Shown here: positions 10,130-19,318 of the stretch, in pieces
Numbering within the stretch: position 1 is the first letter of the stretch
Layout: every line of letters begins with the position of its first letter
NCBI RefSeq assembly: GCF_000429865.1
Contig: NZ_KE386978.1
Coordinates: 260,763 to 324,762, forward strand
Direction: 5' to 3'
From: Cucumibacter marinus DSM 18995
Lineage (GTDB): Bacteria > Pseudomonadota > Alphaproteobacteria > Rhizobiales > Devosiaceae
DNA length: 64,000 bases
Notes under the pieces: generated by a model
What the model was told of the DNA's origin: nothing
Database searches by the model: none
What the model saw: only the letters and a program-made list of their open reading frames with translations
Position numbers and translations under genes: made by a program

Positions 10130-11737
10130 ATGAAAAATCTGTCCGAGACCGTCTTTTTGGCGCTCGCGGCCTTCTTGGCCTTGTTGGGAGCCGCATTCGC
10201 GCAGGACGATCTGTTCCGCGCGCATGCCTGGATCCTGTTCTTCGTTCTGGCCGGTGCCACCGTCTATGTGATGCGCAATGTGCGCTTCGCCGTGACGGCG
10301 CCGGCTGCCGCGCCAACCGAATACATGGACGGTCCGATCAAGCTCGGCTCGATCCTGACCATGTTCTGGGGGATTGTGGGCTTTCTGGTCGGGGTGGTGA
10401 TCGCCGCGCAGCTGGCGCTGCCCGCTCTCAACTTCGAACCGTGGTTCAATTTCGGCCGCATGCGCCCGCTGCACACCTCCGCGGTGATCTTCGCCTTCGG
10501 GGGCACGGCGCTTCTCACCACCAGTTTTTATGTCGTGCAGCGCACCACGCGCGCACGCCTGTTCGGCGGCAATCTCGCCTGGTTCGTCCTGTGGGGCTAT
10601 CAGCTGTTCATTCTGCTGGCCGCCACCGGCTATCTGCTGGGCGTGACCCAGTCGCGCGAATATGCCGAGCCTGAATGGTATGTGGATCTGTGGCTGACCA
10701 TCGTCTGGGTCGCCTATCTGGTCCTCTATCTGGGCACGCTGATCAAGCGCAAGGAGCCGCACATCTATGTGGCGAACTGGTTCTACCTCGCCTTCATCGT
10801 CACCGTGGCGATGTTGCATGTGGTCAACAACCTTTCGCTTCCGGTATCCTTTTTGGGTGCCAAGAGCTACTCGGCGTTCTCCGGGGTCCAGGATGCGCTG
10901 ACCCAATGGTGGTACGGGCATAATGCGGTCGGGTTCTTCCTCACCGCCGGCTTCCTTGGGATGATGTATTACTACATGCCCAAACAGGCCAACCGCCCGG
11001 TCTACTCCTACCGGCTGTCGATCATCCACTTCTGGGCGCTGATCTTTCTTTACATCTGGGCCGGTCCGCATCACTTGCACTATACCGCCCTGCCCGACTG
11101 GGCGCAGACCCTTGGCATGGTGTTCTCGGTGATGTTGTGGATGCCGTCCTGGGGCGGGATGATCAATGGCCTCATGACGCTGCAAGGTGCCTGGGACAAG
11201 ATCCGCACCGACCCGATCATCCGCATGATGGTCATCGCGGTCGCCTTCTACGGCATGTCGACCTTCGAAGGACCGATGATGTCGATCAAGTTCGTGAACG
11301 GTCTTTCGCACTATACCGACTGGACCATCGGCCATGTGCACTCGGGTGCGCTGGGCTGGAACGGCATGATCACCTTCGGTGCGCTCTACTTCATGGTGCC
11401 GAAGCTGTGGGGCAACCAGCTCTACTCCATGCGCATGGTCAACTGGCACTTCTGGCTCGCCACCCTCGGTATCGTCGTCTATGCGGCGGTGATGTGGGTC
11501 GCCGGGATCACCCAGGGCCTGATGTGGCGCGAATATGATGACCAGGGCTTTTTGGTCTACTCCTTCGCGGAAACCGTCGCGGCGCTGAAGCCCTATTATG
11601 TGCTGCGCACGTTCGGGGGGCTGCTCTATCTCTCGGGCGCTCTTCTGATGGCCTACAACCTCTACATGACCATCCGCGGCAAGGTTCGGAACGAAAAGCC
11701 GATCGCCGGCGCCGTCGTTGCCCAACCCGCCGATTAG
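10130..11737 (+). CDS. ccoN: cbb3-type cytochrome c oxidase subunit I
   Basis: A 535-residue catalytic subunit of the high-affinity proton-pumping oxidase in the inner membrane, with about 12 to 14 membrane segments. His ligands for haem b and CuB are visible in [32 protein letters not shown] and [14 protein letters not shown]. First gene of ccoNOQP; ccoO follows after 12 bases. The FNR box 93 bases upstream indicates induction at low oxygen. Also called fixN. Confidence 0.97.
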   Translation: MKNLSETVFLALAAFLALLGAAFAQDDLFRAHAWILFFVLAGATVYVMRNVRFAVTAPAAAPTEYMDGPIKLGSILTMFWGIVGFLVGVVIAAQLALPALNFEPWFNFGRMRPLHTSAVIFAFGGTALLTTSFYVVQRTTRARLFGGNLAWFVLWGYQLFILLAATGYLLGVTQSREYAEPEWYVDLWLTIVWVAYLVLYLGTLIKRKEPHIYVANWFYLAFIVTVAMLHVVNNLSLPVSFLGAKSYSAFSGVQDALTQWWYGHNAVGFFLTAGFLGMMYYYMPKQANRPVYSYRLSIIHFWALIFLYIWAGPHHLHYTALPDWAQTLGMVFSVMLWMPSWGGMINGLMTLQGAWDKIRTDPIIRMMVIAVAFYGMSTFEGPMMSIKFVNGLSHYTDWTIGHVHSGALGWNGMITFGALYFMVPKLWGNQLYSMRMVNWHFWLATLGIVVYAAVMWVAGITQGLMWREYDDQGFLVYSFAETVAALKPYYVLRTFGGLLYLSGALLMAYNLYMTIRGKVRNEKPIAGAVVAQPAD

Positions 11738-11749
11738 GAGTGCGCGTCA

Positions 11750-12481
11750 ATGTCATTGCTTGACCAACACAAGAAACTCGAACGCAGCGCCACCCTGTTG
11801 CTGGTGGGGTCCCTGGTCGTCGTCTCGATCGGCGGGATCGTGGAAATTGCGCCGCTGTTCTATCTCGACAACACCATCGAAGAGGTGGAGGGCATGCGGC
11901 CCTACACCCCTCTCGAGCTGGCCGGCCGCAACGTCTACATCCGGGAGGGATGCTATGTGTGCCACTCCCAGATGATCCGGCCGTTCCGCGACGAGGTGGA
12001 GCGCTACGGGCATTATTCGCTCGCCGCTGAATCGATGTACGACCACCCCTTCCAATGGGGGTCGAAACGCACCGGACCGGATCTGGCACGGGTGGGCGAC
12101 CGTTACTCGAATGAGTGGCATGTCGAGCACCTGGTCGATCCGCGGGCATTGGTGCCTGAATCGATCATGCCGTCCTACGGGTTCCTGCTGAATGCCGAGC
12201 TCGACTATGAGCAGATGGCGCAGCACCTCAAGACCCAGTCGATGGTCGGCGTGCCTTATTCCGAGGCCATGATCGAGAACGCGGTGTCCGACCTCGTGGC
12301 GCAGACCGATCCGTTCGGCGACCCGTCCGGGCTCACCGAGCGCTATGGCGAGGTCCGCATCGAGGATTTCGACGGCAATCCCGACGAGATCACCGAGATG
12401 GACGCACTGGTCGCCTATCTGCAGATGCTCGGCACGCTGGTGGATTTCTCCGCCTATGACGCGCCGGCCAATTACCGCTAA
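11750..12481 (+). CDS. ccoO: cbb3-type cytochrome c oxidase subunit II (monohaem)
   Basis: A 243-residue membrane-anchored c-type cytochrome that passes electrons to ccoN. One N-terminal membrane anchor (about residues 17-38) is followed by a periplasmic domain with the haem site CYVCH in [18 protein letters not shown] and a probable axial Met in [12 protein letters not shown]. Length is typical. It lies between ccoN and ccoQ with 11-12-base gaps. Also called fixO. Confidence 0.97.
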   Translation: MSLLDQHKKLERSATLLLVGSLVVVSIGGIVEIAPLFYLDNTIEEVEGMRPYTPLELAGRNVYIREGCYVCHSQMIRPFRDEVERYGHYSLAAESMYDHPFQWGSKRTGPDLARVGDRYSNEWHVEHLVDPRALVPESIMPSYGFLLNAELDYEQMAQHLKTQSMVGVPYSEAMIENAVSDLVAQTDPFGDPSGLTERYGEVRIEDFDGNPDEITEMDALVAYLQMLGTLVDFSAYDAPANYR

Positions 12482-12492
12482 GGGAGGGGCAA

Positions 12493-12642
12493 ATGAGCTA
12501 CGACACTTTTCGTCACTTCGCCGACAGCTGGGGACTCATCTATCTGTTCGTGCTGTTCGTGGGCGTGATCGTGTTCCTGTTGCGGCCAGGTGCCCGACAG
12601 AAGGCGGACGACGCGGCCCAGATCCCCTTCCGTGAAGACTGA
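12493..12642 (+). CDS. ccoQ: cbb3-type cytochrome c oxidase subunit IV
   Basis: A 49-residue protein, MSYDTFRHFADSWGLIYLF onward, with a single membrane segment (residues about 14-30) and a charged tail ending IPFRED. Size, topology and position between ccoO and ccoP identify CcoQ, which stabilises the oxidase, especially when oxygen is present. GGGAGGGGC just upstream is a good ribosome site. Also called fixQ. Confidence 0.93.
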   Translation: MSYDTFRHFADSWGLIYLFVLFVGVIVFLLRPGARQKADDAAQIPFRED

Positions 12643-12661
12643 GCCGTTTGAGGGCAAGATA

Positions 12662-13528
12662 ATGAGCAAAAAAGAAATCGACGAACTCAGCGGCACCCAG
12701 ACTACCGGACACGAATGGGACGGTATCAAGGAACTCGATACGCCGATGCCGCGCTGGTGGCTGTGGACCTTTTACGGCACCATTGTGTGGGCGATCGGCT
12801 ACTGCATCGCCTACCCGGCCATCCCGCTTGTGAATTCGGCCACATCGGGGCTGCTTGGCTATTCGAGCCGCGCCAATCTGGAGGCCTCGCTCGACGATGC
12901 GCAGGCCGCGCAGGTGAGCTTCATCAACGAGATCAACACCTCGGAGCCGAGCAAGATCATCGCTGATGAAGAACTGGCACGCTTTGCACGGGCGGGCGGG
13001 CGCTCGACCTTCAAGGTCTATTGCTCGCAGTGCCACGGCTCGGGGGCCGCAGGCTCGGAAGGCTATGCCAACCTCAATGACGATGAATGGATCTGGGGCG
13101 GCACGGTCGAAGAGATCTATACCACAATCGCGCATGGCGTGCGGTATGCCGGCGACGATGCAACCCGGTTCAACGAGATGCCCGCCTATGGCGACGGTAT
13201 CCTGACCAATGAGCAGATCGGGCTGATGGCCGACTATGTCTTAAAGCTCTCGGAAACCGGCACACAGCCCGTGGAGATGGCAGAAGCACACACCATCTTC
13301 GCGGAGAATTGTGCGGCCTGCCACGGCGCCAGCGGTGCCGGCGAACCTCAGCTCGGTGGTCCGGCGCTCAACAATGGCATCTGGCTCTATGGCGGCGACC
13401 GGGACACCATCGTGGCGCAGATCAGCGCGCCCCGGCACGGGGTCATGCCCGCCTGGGAAGGCCGGCTGTCCGATGCGACCATCAAGCAGCTCGCGGTTTA
13501 TGTGCACGGGCTGGGCGGCGGCCAGTAA
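12662..13528 (+). CDS. ccoP: cbb3-type cytochrome c oxidase subunit III (dihaem)
   Basis: A 288-residue membrane-anchored dihaem cytochrome c. After a cytoplasmic start (MSKKEIDELSGTQ) comes the KELDTPMPRWWLWTFYGT motif entering one membrane segment, then two haem c domains with CSQCH (about residue 122) and CAACH (about residue 219). The start at 12662 is chosen over an upstream in-frame ATG that overlaps ccoQ. Last gene of the operon, followed by a strong terminator. Also called fixP. Confidence 0.96.
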   Translation: MSKKEIDELSGTQTTGHEWDGIKELDTPMPRWWLWTFYGTIVWAIGYCIAYPAIPLVNSATSGLLGYSSRANLEASLDDAQAAQVSFINEINTSEPSKIIADEELARFARAGGRSTFKVYCSQCHGSGAAGSEGYANLNDDEWIWGGTVEEIYTTIAHGVRYAGDDATRFNEMPAYGDGILTNEQIGLMADYVLKLSETGTQPVEMAEAHTIFAENCAACHGASGAGEPQLGGPALNNGIWLYGGDRDTIVAQISAPRHGVMPAWEGRLSDATIKQLAVYVHGLGGGQ

Positions 13529-13556
13529 GGCACCGCCTCACCCACGAAATCAAAGG

Positions 13557-13581
13557 GGCCGCCCGGATGGGCGGCCTTTTT
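13557..13581 (+). terminator. intrinsic terminator of ccoNOQP
   Basis: Perfect 8-bp stem GGCCGCCC / GGGCGGCC with a GGAT loop followed by TTTTT, 29 bases after the ccoP stop. The converging marR-type gene ends 5 bases further on. Confidence 0.9.
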
Positions 13582-13585
13582 CAGT

Positions 13586-14032
13586 TCACGTGTTGAGTTC
13601 GGCAAGCGCCGCCAACAGAGCCTTGAAGGCATCCTCCCCGAGGCGCTGGCGGTATTCCGCCTCGATCCTGACCTTCACCCGGTTGCGCTCGGCGAAATCG
13701 CGTGCACCGAGTTCGGTCAATTCAATGCGCCTGGCGCGCTTGTCTGTCGGGTCCGGCACCCGGCGCACAACGTCAAGCACCTCGAGCTGATCGACGAGTT
13801 GCTGCACGGCCTGCTTGCTCATCCCCATGCGTTCGGTCAATGCGCGCTGTGAAAGCCCGTCAGGGCCGAGATGGGCGAGGACCTCGCCCGCGGCGCTCTG
13901 GTGCCAGGGATAACCACGCGCCGCCATCTCCGCTGCCATACGCGAGCGCCAACGGCGCGCCGCCCGCCACAGGGCGATGCCGACATGATCAATGACCGCC
14001 AGATCCGATCCTTTTTCCTCGGCTCGATCCAT
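13586..14032 (-). CDS. MarR-family transcriptional regulator
   Basis: A 148-residue winged-helix regulator. The wHTH shows LGPDGLSQRALTERMGMSK, then QAVQQLVDQLE as recognition helix and a wing DPTDKRARRIELTELG, flanked by dimerisation helices. I chose the MDRAEEKGSD start because CAGGGGAA precedes it; an ATG 16 codons earlier (14080) would place an operator inside the gene. It is divergent from a small unknown gene, and two palindromes in the shared gap are probable operators, so self-repression and control of the neighbour are inferred. The ligand is unknown. Confidence 0.88.
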   Translation of the reverse strand: MDRAEEKGSDLAVIDHVGIALWRAARRWRSRMAAEMAARGYPWHQSAAGEVLAHLGPDGLSQRALTERMGMSKQAVQQLVDQLEVLDVVRRVPDPTDKRARRIELTELGARDFAERNRVKVRIEAEYRQRLGEDAFKALLAALAELNT

Positions 14033-14053
14033 TTCCCCTGCGTCAGTTTCGTT

Positions 14054-14070
14054 AGTCAAGTTTCTTGACT
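14054..14070. promoter_or_regulatory. palindromic operator 1, MarR gene leader
   Basis: AGTCAAG-TTT-CTTGACT: perfect 7-bp arms, 3-base spacer, just upstream of the chosen MarR start. It shares the AGTCAA / TTGACT half-site with the second palindrome 37 bases away (centre to centre). Confidence 0.65.
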
Positions 14071-14089
14071 TTCCTTGCATTCCGCCATT

Positions 14090-14108
14090 TAGTCAATGCG
14101 CTTGACTA
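14090..14108. promoter_or_regulatory. palindromic operator 2, MarR/unknown gene promoter
   Basis: TAGTCAA-TGCGC-TTGACTA: perfect 7-bp arms with a 5-base spacer, between the divergent genes. Repetition of the half-site in two palindromes is typical of MarR dimers bound side by side. The TTGACT arm could also be a -35 element. Confidence 0.65.
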
Positions 14109-14164
14109 TCAGGCCGGCGCGCGGGGCGCCACGCGCCGGCAGATTCACACCACAAGGAATTCTC

Positions 14165-14506
14165 ATGAATATCGCTGCGAACGCTACCCCTCTCACACCT
14201 CAGACCATTTCGGTCATTCTCACCGGCAACACCGTTTATGCGCGCCGGACCGACGGCGCAGAGGCTCCAATCCACTATGGCGCCGATGGCATCGCCCATA
14301 TGCGCCATTTCGAGCATGGGTTGATTTCGGGACCCTGGTCGGTGACCGAGGATGGCTACAAGGTCGAGTGGAACAAGGGTGTCGGGATCATGGAATGGCA
14401 TCTGACCCATCGGCCGGGCGAAATCGCCTATCGCACCGATGCCGGTGAATTGCGCGCTATCGTCACGCGAATCATTGCCGGGGATACTGAAGCGCTGGCT
14501 GGCTGA
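14165..14506 (+). CDS. hypothetical protein divergent from MarR regulator
   Basis: A 113-residue protein that I do not recognise with certainty. It begins MNIAANATPLTPQTISVIL behind AAGGAAT; there is no signal peptide, membrane segment or Cys. The central part (LTGNTVYARR, GADGIAHMRHFEHG, GPWSVTEDGYKVEWN) has the alternating pattern of a small beta-sandwich and resembles, loosely, the GNTV and GxW motifs of DUF995-like proteins. Its only contextual clue is the divergent MarR gene with two shared operators, so it is probably the regulated target. An upstream in-frame ATG overlapping operator 2 is rejected. Confidence 0.7.
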   Translation: MNIAANATPLTPQTISVILTGNTVYARRTDGAEAPIHYGADGIAHMRHFEHGLISGPWSVTEDGYKVEWNKGVGIMEWHLTHRPGEIAYRTDAGELRAIVTRIIAGDTEALAG

Positions 14507-14587
14507 GACACTTCTGGGCTCGTGCCAGTTGGCCGCCTTCCGCCGGACACCGAAATTCCGCCCGGCGCTCAAAAATTTCTCCCGATC

Positions 14588-14601
14588 TTGACATGGATCA
14601 A
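14588..14601 (+). promoter_or_regulatory. FNR/FixK box with no adjacent protein gene
   Basis: TTGACATGGATCAA (TTGAC-N4-ATCAA). The nearest plus-strand gene, ccoG, is 349 bases away and has its own box at 14868. Placed at -41.5 this box predicts a transcript start near 14636. Confidence 0.7.
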
Positions 14602-14635
14602 CCCGGCCAACGGTGTTTCGTGGCACTCAGGATCA

Positions 14636-14817
14636 GCAGCACCGGGCAGGCGGGTCCCCCTGATCAGCTAATCCGGAGCGGGACAAGGCGCGGCGGATGC
14701 GGCGTCCAGGCCGCGCGCTTGCAGGGTCCGGTCCGTTTTTTCCCGTTTACGGTCCGGGCCCACAATCAGGGCTGTCCGTGTTGCGATGGGGGTCGGCGCG
14801 GACAGCCTTTTTGTTTT
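14636..14817 (+). ncRNA. candidate FNR-controlled small RNA
   Basis: About 180 bases between an FNR box and a strong terminator, inside a 443-base gene-free stretch (14507-14949). It contains a 12-bp imperfect hairpin, GGGTCCGGTCCG (14724-14735) with CGGTCCGGGCCC (14750-14761), one mismatch and one G-U, then the terminator hairpin. No convincing reading frame with a ribosome site is seen. The 5' end is predicted only from the usual -41.5 spacing. The alternative is a long leader for ccoG, but the terminator would then cut it off. Confidence 0.4.
14770..14817 (+). terminator. intrinsic terminator in the ccoP-ccoG gap
   Basis: Perfect 9-bp stem GGCTGTCCG (14770-14778) / CGGACAGCC (14799-14807), a 20-base loop, then TTTTTGTTTT. 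It lies 51 bases upstream of the ccoG FNR box and has no protein gene immediately before it. Confidence 0.75.
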
Positions 14818-14867
14818 CTGTCTCGATTGCCACTAGACTCGAATTCGCGCTGCTTCGCCGGTCGGTC

Positions 14868-14881
14868 TTGACCCAGATCAA
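14868..14881 (+). promoter_or_regulatory. FNR/FixK box of ccoGHIS
   Basis: TTGACCCAGATCAA. At the class-II position it predicts a start near 14916, a 34-base leader to ccoG at 14950. It would give the assembly operon the same low-oxygen control as ccoNOQP. Confidence 0.82.
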
Positions 14882-14949
14882 GGCCGAGAGGGACGCTGAG
14901 GCGCTAGAGATGGAGCACCGCCGCCCAAACCGCCAAAAAGGCACCGGAT

Positions 14950-16524
14950 ATGCTCGACACCCCCTCCAAGAAGTCCGCCGGTATCGAAGATTTCGATGTC
15001 GATGCCGTCAACAAGGCCGGCACGCGCCAGCCTCTCTATACCGCTCGCAAAAAGATCTTCCCCAAGCGGGCCAGCGGCAGCTTCCGCCGATTCAAGTGGC
15101 TGGTGATGCTGCTCACGCTGACGGTTTATTACGTCACGCCCTGGCTGCGGTGGGACCGCGGCGACTTCGCGCCCGATCAGGCCGTGCTGGTCGATCTGGC
15201 CAACCGGCGTTTCTATTTCTTCTTCATCGAGATCTGGCCGCAGGAATTCTATTATGTCGCCGGCATGCTGGTGATGGCCGGGGTGGGCCTTTTCCTCATT
15301 ACCTCGACCGTCGGGCGCGCCTGGTGCGGCTATACCTGCCCCCAGACCGTGTGGGTCGATCTGTTCCTGGTGGTGGAGCGCTTTTTTGAAGGCGACCGCA
15401 ATGCGCGGATCAAGCTCGACAAGCAGAAGATGAACCCCAACAAACTCGCCCGGCGGCTGGCCAAGCATTCGGTCTGGCTGTTGATCGGGGTGGCGACCGG
15501 CGGGGCGTGGATATTCTATTTTGCCGATGCGCCAACCCTTCTGGGCGATCTGGTGCGGTTCGATGCGCCCTTTATCGCCTATGGCACCATCGCGATCCTG
15601 ACAGCGACGACCTATACTTTCGGCGGGCTCATGCGCGAACAGGTGTGTACCTATATGTGCCCCTGGCCGCGCATCCAGGCGGCGATGCTCGACGAGCATT
15701 CGCTCACCGTCACCTATAATGACTGGCGCGGCGAACCGCGGTCCAAGCATGCCAAGAAGGCCGCCGCCGAAGGCAAATCGGTCGGGGATTGCGTCGATTG
15801 CAATGCCTGTGTCGCGGTGTGCCCGATGGGGATCGATATCCGCGACGGACAACAGCTCGAATGCATCACCTGCGCCTTGTGTATCGATGCTTGCGACGAT
15901 GTGATGGACCGGCTCGGCAAGGAGCGCGGTCTGATCTCCTATGCGACGCTGAACGACTACAACATCAATATGCGCCTTGCCATGGACGAAGGAGATCGCA
16001 TCGATCCCAACCGTGTGCTCAAGGAAGGCGGCGGCTTCATCGACAAGGTGAAGCTGACCAACTGGCGGTCGATCATCCGGCCGCGCACCATTGCCTATTT
16101 CATGGTCTGGGCGGCGATCGGTCTTGGCATGCTCACGGTGCTGTCGTTGCGCGCGCGGCTCGATGTCAATGTGCTGCACGACCGCAATCCGCTTTATGTG
16201 GCGCTGACTGACGGCACCTATCGCAATGGCTATGACGTCAAGATTCTCAACATGACGCCCGAACACCGCGAGGTGACGATCACCCTTGAAGGGCTGCCGG
16301 GCGGTGAGATGTGGCTTGCGGGCCAGGCCAATGAGCCGCAGCAGGCGATCACCATGACGCTGGAACCCGACAAGGTGCTGCCGGTGCGGCTCTATGTTGC
16401 GGCCGACCCGGCCTTGCTGGACGGTCCCCACACCAGCTACACCATACATGTCGACGATGCGACGCGCGGCGAAACCGCGTCGGCCCGACTGAAGTTCGAA
16501 GCACCCGAGGAGGCATTCCAATGA
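14950..16524 (+). CDS. ccoG: cbb3 oxidase accessory protein CcoG (polyferredoxin)
   Basis: A 524-residue inner-membrane iron-sulphur protein thought to reduce Cu(II) for cbb3 oxidase assembly. Several membrane segments surround the motif RAWCGYTCPQTVWVD; two 4Fe-4S sites follow as DCVDCNACVAVCPMG and CITCALCIDACDDVM; a C-terminal Ig-like periplasmic domain (FixG_C) ends it. First gene of ccoGHIS, with an FNR box upstream. The stop overlaps the ccoH start (ATGA). Also called fixG or rdxA. Confidence 0.95.
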   Translation: MLDTPSKKSAGIEDFDVDAVNKAGTRQPLYTARKKIFPKRASGSFRRFKWLVMLLTLTVYYVTPWLRWDRGDFAPDQAVLVDLANRRFYFFFIEIWPQEFYYVAGMLVMAGVGLFLITSTVGRAWCGYTCPQTVWVDLFLVVERFFEGDRNARIKLDKQKMNPNKLARRLAKHSVWLLIGVATGGAWIFYFADAPTLLGDLVRFDAPFIAYGTIAILTATTYTFGGLMREQVCTYMCPWPRIQAAMLDEHSLTVTYNDWRGEPRSKHAKKAAAEGKSVGDCVDCNACVAVCPMGIDIRDGQQLECITCALCIDACDDVMDRLGKERGLISYATLNDYNINMRLAMDEGDRIDPNRVLKEGGGFIDKVKLTNWRSIIRPRTIAYFMVWAAIGLGMLTVLSLRARLDVNVLHDRNPLYVALTDGTYRNGYDVKILNMTPEHREVTITLEGLPGGEMWLAGQANEPQQAITMTLEPDKVLPVRLYVAADPALLDGPHTSYTIHVDDATRGETASARLKFEAPEEAFQ

Positions 16525-17012
16525 GTGCCGGGACACGCAAACCGATGCAGTTCACCGGCTGGCACATGCTGGGCGTGATGGTGCTGTTCTTCGGAACGAT
16601 TGTCGGGGTCAATCTGTTCATGGCGACCTCGGCCTTCCGAACCTGGACCGGACTTGTGGTGCAGAATTCCTATGTGGCGAGCCAGGGCTTCAACGAGCGG
16701 CTGGCGGCCCAGCGCGAGATCGAGGCGCTGGGCTGGACGCCGGACCTCACCTATGACGGAGAGACCCTGCGGTTCACCCTGACTGCTGGGACTGGCCTTC
16801 CGCTCGACATCGCCGGCCTGACTGCCGACATTCATCGCCCGGTCGGCGTCCGCGGCGAACAGATCGTTACCCTCAAGACCGATGGACGCGGTGGCTATGT
16901 GGTGCCGGTTGAGCTGGCCGACGGTGTTTGGAACGTCCAGCTGCGCGGTGAAGTGCCCGGTTATCCCGAATATGAGCATTATGCCCGCCTTACGGTTGGC
17001 GGAGGCGCGTAA
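16521..17012 (+). CDS. ccoH: FixH-family cbb3 assembly protein
   Basis: A 163-residue protein with one N-terminal membrane segment (about residues 14-35) and a periplasmic domain. FTGWHMLGVMVLFFGTIVGV and the following NSYVASQGFN are the family hallmarks. CcoH is needed for stable cbb3 assembly. It is translationally coupled to ccoG by ATGA and abuts ccoI with no gap. Also called fixH. Confidence 0.93.
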   Translation: MSAGTRKPMQFTGWHMLGVMVLFFGTIVGVNLFMATSAFRTWTGLVVQNSYVASQGFNERLAAQREIEALGWTPDLTYDGETLRFTLTAGTGLPLDIAGLTADIHRPVGVRGEQIVTLKTDGRGGYVVPVELADGVWNVQLRGEVPGYPEYEHYARLTVGGGA

Positions 17013-19310
17013 ATGACCTGCTGCGCGCCGGGAGCCGAAAGCGCGGCGGAAGCGCTTGGCGATGGGCCGGAGAATGACGACGCGGCGCTGATGAGTGCTT
17101 CGAGCCGGCTTTCCGAAGGGCGTTACCAGCTCGAGCTCGCCGTGCCCGACATGCATTGCGCGGCCTGTATCCGAACGGTCGAGACCGGGCTCAAATCCTT
17201 GCCCATGGTGGAGACAGCGCGGGTCAACCTCTCGACCAAGCGCGTGCGGGTGATCTTCGACCCGGCGAAGGGCGAACCCAGCCGGCTCACCTCAGCGATA
17301 TCGAAAAGCGGATACGCGCCGCTGCTGCTCGATCCGGGCATGGCAGGCGGCGGTGACAAGACCCTCAAGACGCTTACCCGTTCACTGGCGGTTGCGGGCT
17401 TCGCAGCCGGCAATATCATGCTGTTCTCGGTTTCGATCTGGTCGGGCGCCGATGCGGTCACCCGCGACATGTTCCACTGGATTTCGGCGCTGATCGCGGT
17501 GCCGGCAGTCGCCTATGCCGGACAGCCCTTCTTCCGCTCGGCGCTCCGGGCGCTACGTGGAGGCCATCTCAACATGGATGTGCCGATTGCCCTGGCCGTG
17601 TTGCTGGCGCTGGGCATGAGCATCGTCGAGACCATTGCCGGTTCGCCCCATGCCTATTTCGATGCCTCGGTGACCTTGCTGTTCTTTCTGTTGATCGGAC
17701 GGACGCTCGATCACCTGATGCGTGAGAAGGCGCGCAGCGCCGTGACCAATCTGGCCCGCCGGGCTCCCCGCGCGGCCATGCTGATCCGCGATGACGGGCA
17801 GCATGAGAAGATCGAACTCAAGGAAGTCGTGCCGGGGATGCGGCTGTTGGTGGCCGCGGGCGAGCGCGTGCCGGTCGATGGCCGCGTCGTCTCAGGCCGC
17901 AGCCAGATCGACATGGCGCTGGTCTCGGGCGAATCGGTGCCCGAAGCCGCCGGCGAAGGCACCGTGTTGCTCGCCGGTGCCACCAATCTCGACGCGCCGC
18001 TGATCATCGAGGCCGAACGGCCCGCCAGCGAGAGTTTCCACGCTCGGATGATGGCGCTGATGGAAGCCGCCGAAGGCAGCCGGGCCGGTTATCGCCGCAT
18101 TGCCGACCGCGCCGCGGCCATCTATGCCCCTGCAGTTCACCTTCTGGCCCTGGGCACATTTGTCGGCTGGGGCCTGTTCTCGGGCAATTGGCACACCGCA
18201 ACGATCAATGCGATTGCGGTGCTGATCGTCACCTGCCCCTGCGCGCTGGCGCTGGCCGTGCCGATCGTTCATATCGTTGCCGCCGGGCGGCTGTTTGCGC
18301 ATGGCATTCTGATGCGTGACGGCGCGGCGCTCGAACGTATGGCGGAAACCGATCTCGTGTTTATCGACAAGACCGGCACGCTGACCGAGGGCCGGCCGGT
18401 GCTGACCAGCCAGTCGCTTGGCGGGGTTACGGAACTGCGGCTCGCTGGCGCGCTGGCCGCTCAATCCCGGCATCCCTATTCGCGGGCGATCGCCCAGGCT
18501 GCAGGCCCGGTGCCGGCGCTTGAAGGCGAGGTTCGCGAAGTGCCGGGAAAAGGCATCGAGGCTCACACGCCCGAGGGCATTCTGCGGCTTGGCGGCGCGC
18601 ATTTTTGCGGTGCTGCGATCATGGAAGAGAGCAACAGCGCGTCCGGCGAGAGCACTGTCTATCTCAGCCGGGATGGGGCGCTGATCGCGGCCTTCTCGCT
18701 GGCTGACGAACCGCGGCCCGATGCCCGCCCTGCCATGGCGGCGCTTGAGGCGGCCGGCGTGCCTGTCCGCCTTATCTCCGGCGATCGGCCGGGGCCGGTT
18801 GCGGCGCTGGCACATCGCGTGGGAATTTCGGACTTCACCGCCGGCATGACCCCGGCAGACAAGCTGGCGCTCATCGAACAGGCCAAGGCCGAAGGCAAGC
18901 ATCCCCTCATGATCGGTGACGGGATCAATGATGCGCCTTCCCTCGCGGCCGCCCATGCCTCCATGGCGCCGTCCTCGGCGGCCGATATCGGTCGCAATGC
19001 AGCGGATTTCGTGTTCACGCGTTCGGGCCTGTCGGCCATTCCCTTCGCCCGCGATCTCGCGCGCCGTTCCGCACGCACGGTAAAGCAGAATTTCGGGCTG
19101 GCTGTCGCCTATAATTGCGTGGCGGTGCCACTGGCGATTTCGGGCCAGGTCACCCCGCTGATCGCGGCACTCGCCATGAGTTCGTCCTCAATGCTGGTTA
19201 CGCTGAACGCCATGCGGCTGAGGCTCGGCAGCGGACCCGCCAATACGCCGGATACAGCCGAAGAGACCCAACCCGCCGAAGCCGGGGTTCGCACCCCGGT
19301 GGCGGCCTGA
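17013..19310 (+). CDS. ccoI: copper-translocating P-type ATPase for cbb3 assembly
   Basis: A 765-residue P1B-type ATPase supplying copper for the CuB site of ccoN. An N-terminal metal-binding domain has MHCAAC (Cys49, Cys52), and a CC pair stands at residues 3-4. The membrane metal path has CPC in VTCPCALALAVP; phosphorylation motif DKTGTLTEG, and hinge GDGINDAPSLAAAHASMA are intact. Position between ccoH and ccoS identifies the FixI/CcoI type rather than a detoxifying CopA. Confidence 0.96.
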   Translation: MTCCAPGAESAAEALGDGPENDDAALMSASSRLSEGRYQLELAVPDMHCAACIRTVETGLKSLPMVETARVNLSTKRVRVIFDPAKGEPSRLTSAISKSGYAPLLLDPGMAGGGDKTLKTLTRSLAVAGFAAGNIMLFSVSIWSGADAVTRDMFHWISALIAVPAVAYAGQPFFRSALRALRGGHLNMDVPIALAVLLALGMSIVETIAGSPHAYFDASVTLLFFLLIGRTLDHLMREKARSAVTNLARRAPRAAMLIRDDGQHEKIELKEVVPGMRLLVAAGERVPVDGRVVSGRSQIDMALVSGESVPEAAGEGTVLLAGATNLDAPLIIEAERPASESFHARMMALMEAAEGSRAGYRRIADRAAAIYAPAVHLLALGTFVGWGLFSGNWHTATINAIAVLIVTCPCALALAVPIVHIVAAGRLFAHGILMRDGAALERMAETDLVFIDKTGTLTEGRPVLTSQSLGGVTELRLAGALAAQSRHPYSRAIAQAAGPVPALEGEVREVPGKGIEAHTPEGILRLGGAHFCGAAIMEESNSASGESTVYLSRDGALIAAFSLADEPRPDARPAMAALEAAGVPVRLISGDRPGPVAALAHRVGISDFTAGMTPADKLALIEQAKAEGKHPLMIGDGINDAPSLAAAHASMAPSSAADIGRNAADFVFTRSGLSAIPFARDLARRSARTVKQNFGLAVAYNCVAVPLAISGQVTPLIAALAMSSSSMLVTLNAMRLRLGSGPANTPDTAEETQPAEAGVRTPVAA

Positions 19311-19318
19311 GGGGTCAT

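Noticed and set aside
9895-10260. N-terminal extension of the hemerythrin gene to 10260
   Set aside because: It would run across the FNR box and into ccoN, and the added residues are basic and not family-like.
14593-14871. 92-residue plus-strand frame in the ccoP-ccoG gap
   Set aside because: It begins inside an FNR box, has no ribosome site, runs through two hairpins and a terminator, and has no recognisable composition.
14878-16536. 552-residue open frame antisense to ccoG
   Set aside because: ccoG carries intact iron-sulphur motifs; the antisense frame has none and crosses the FNR box.
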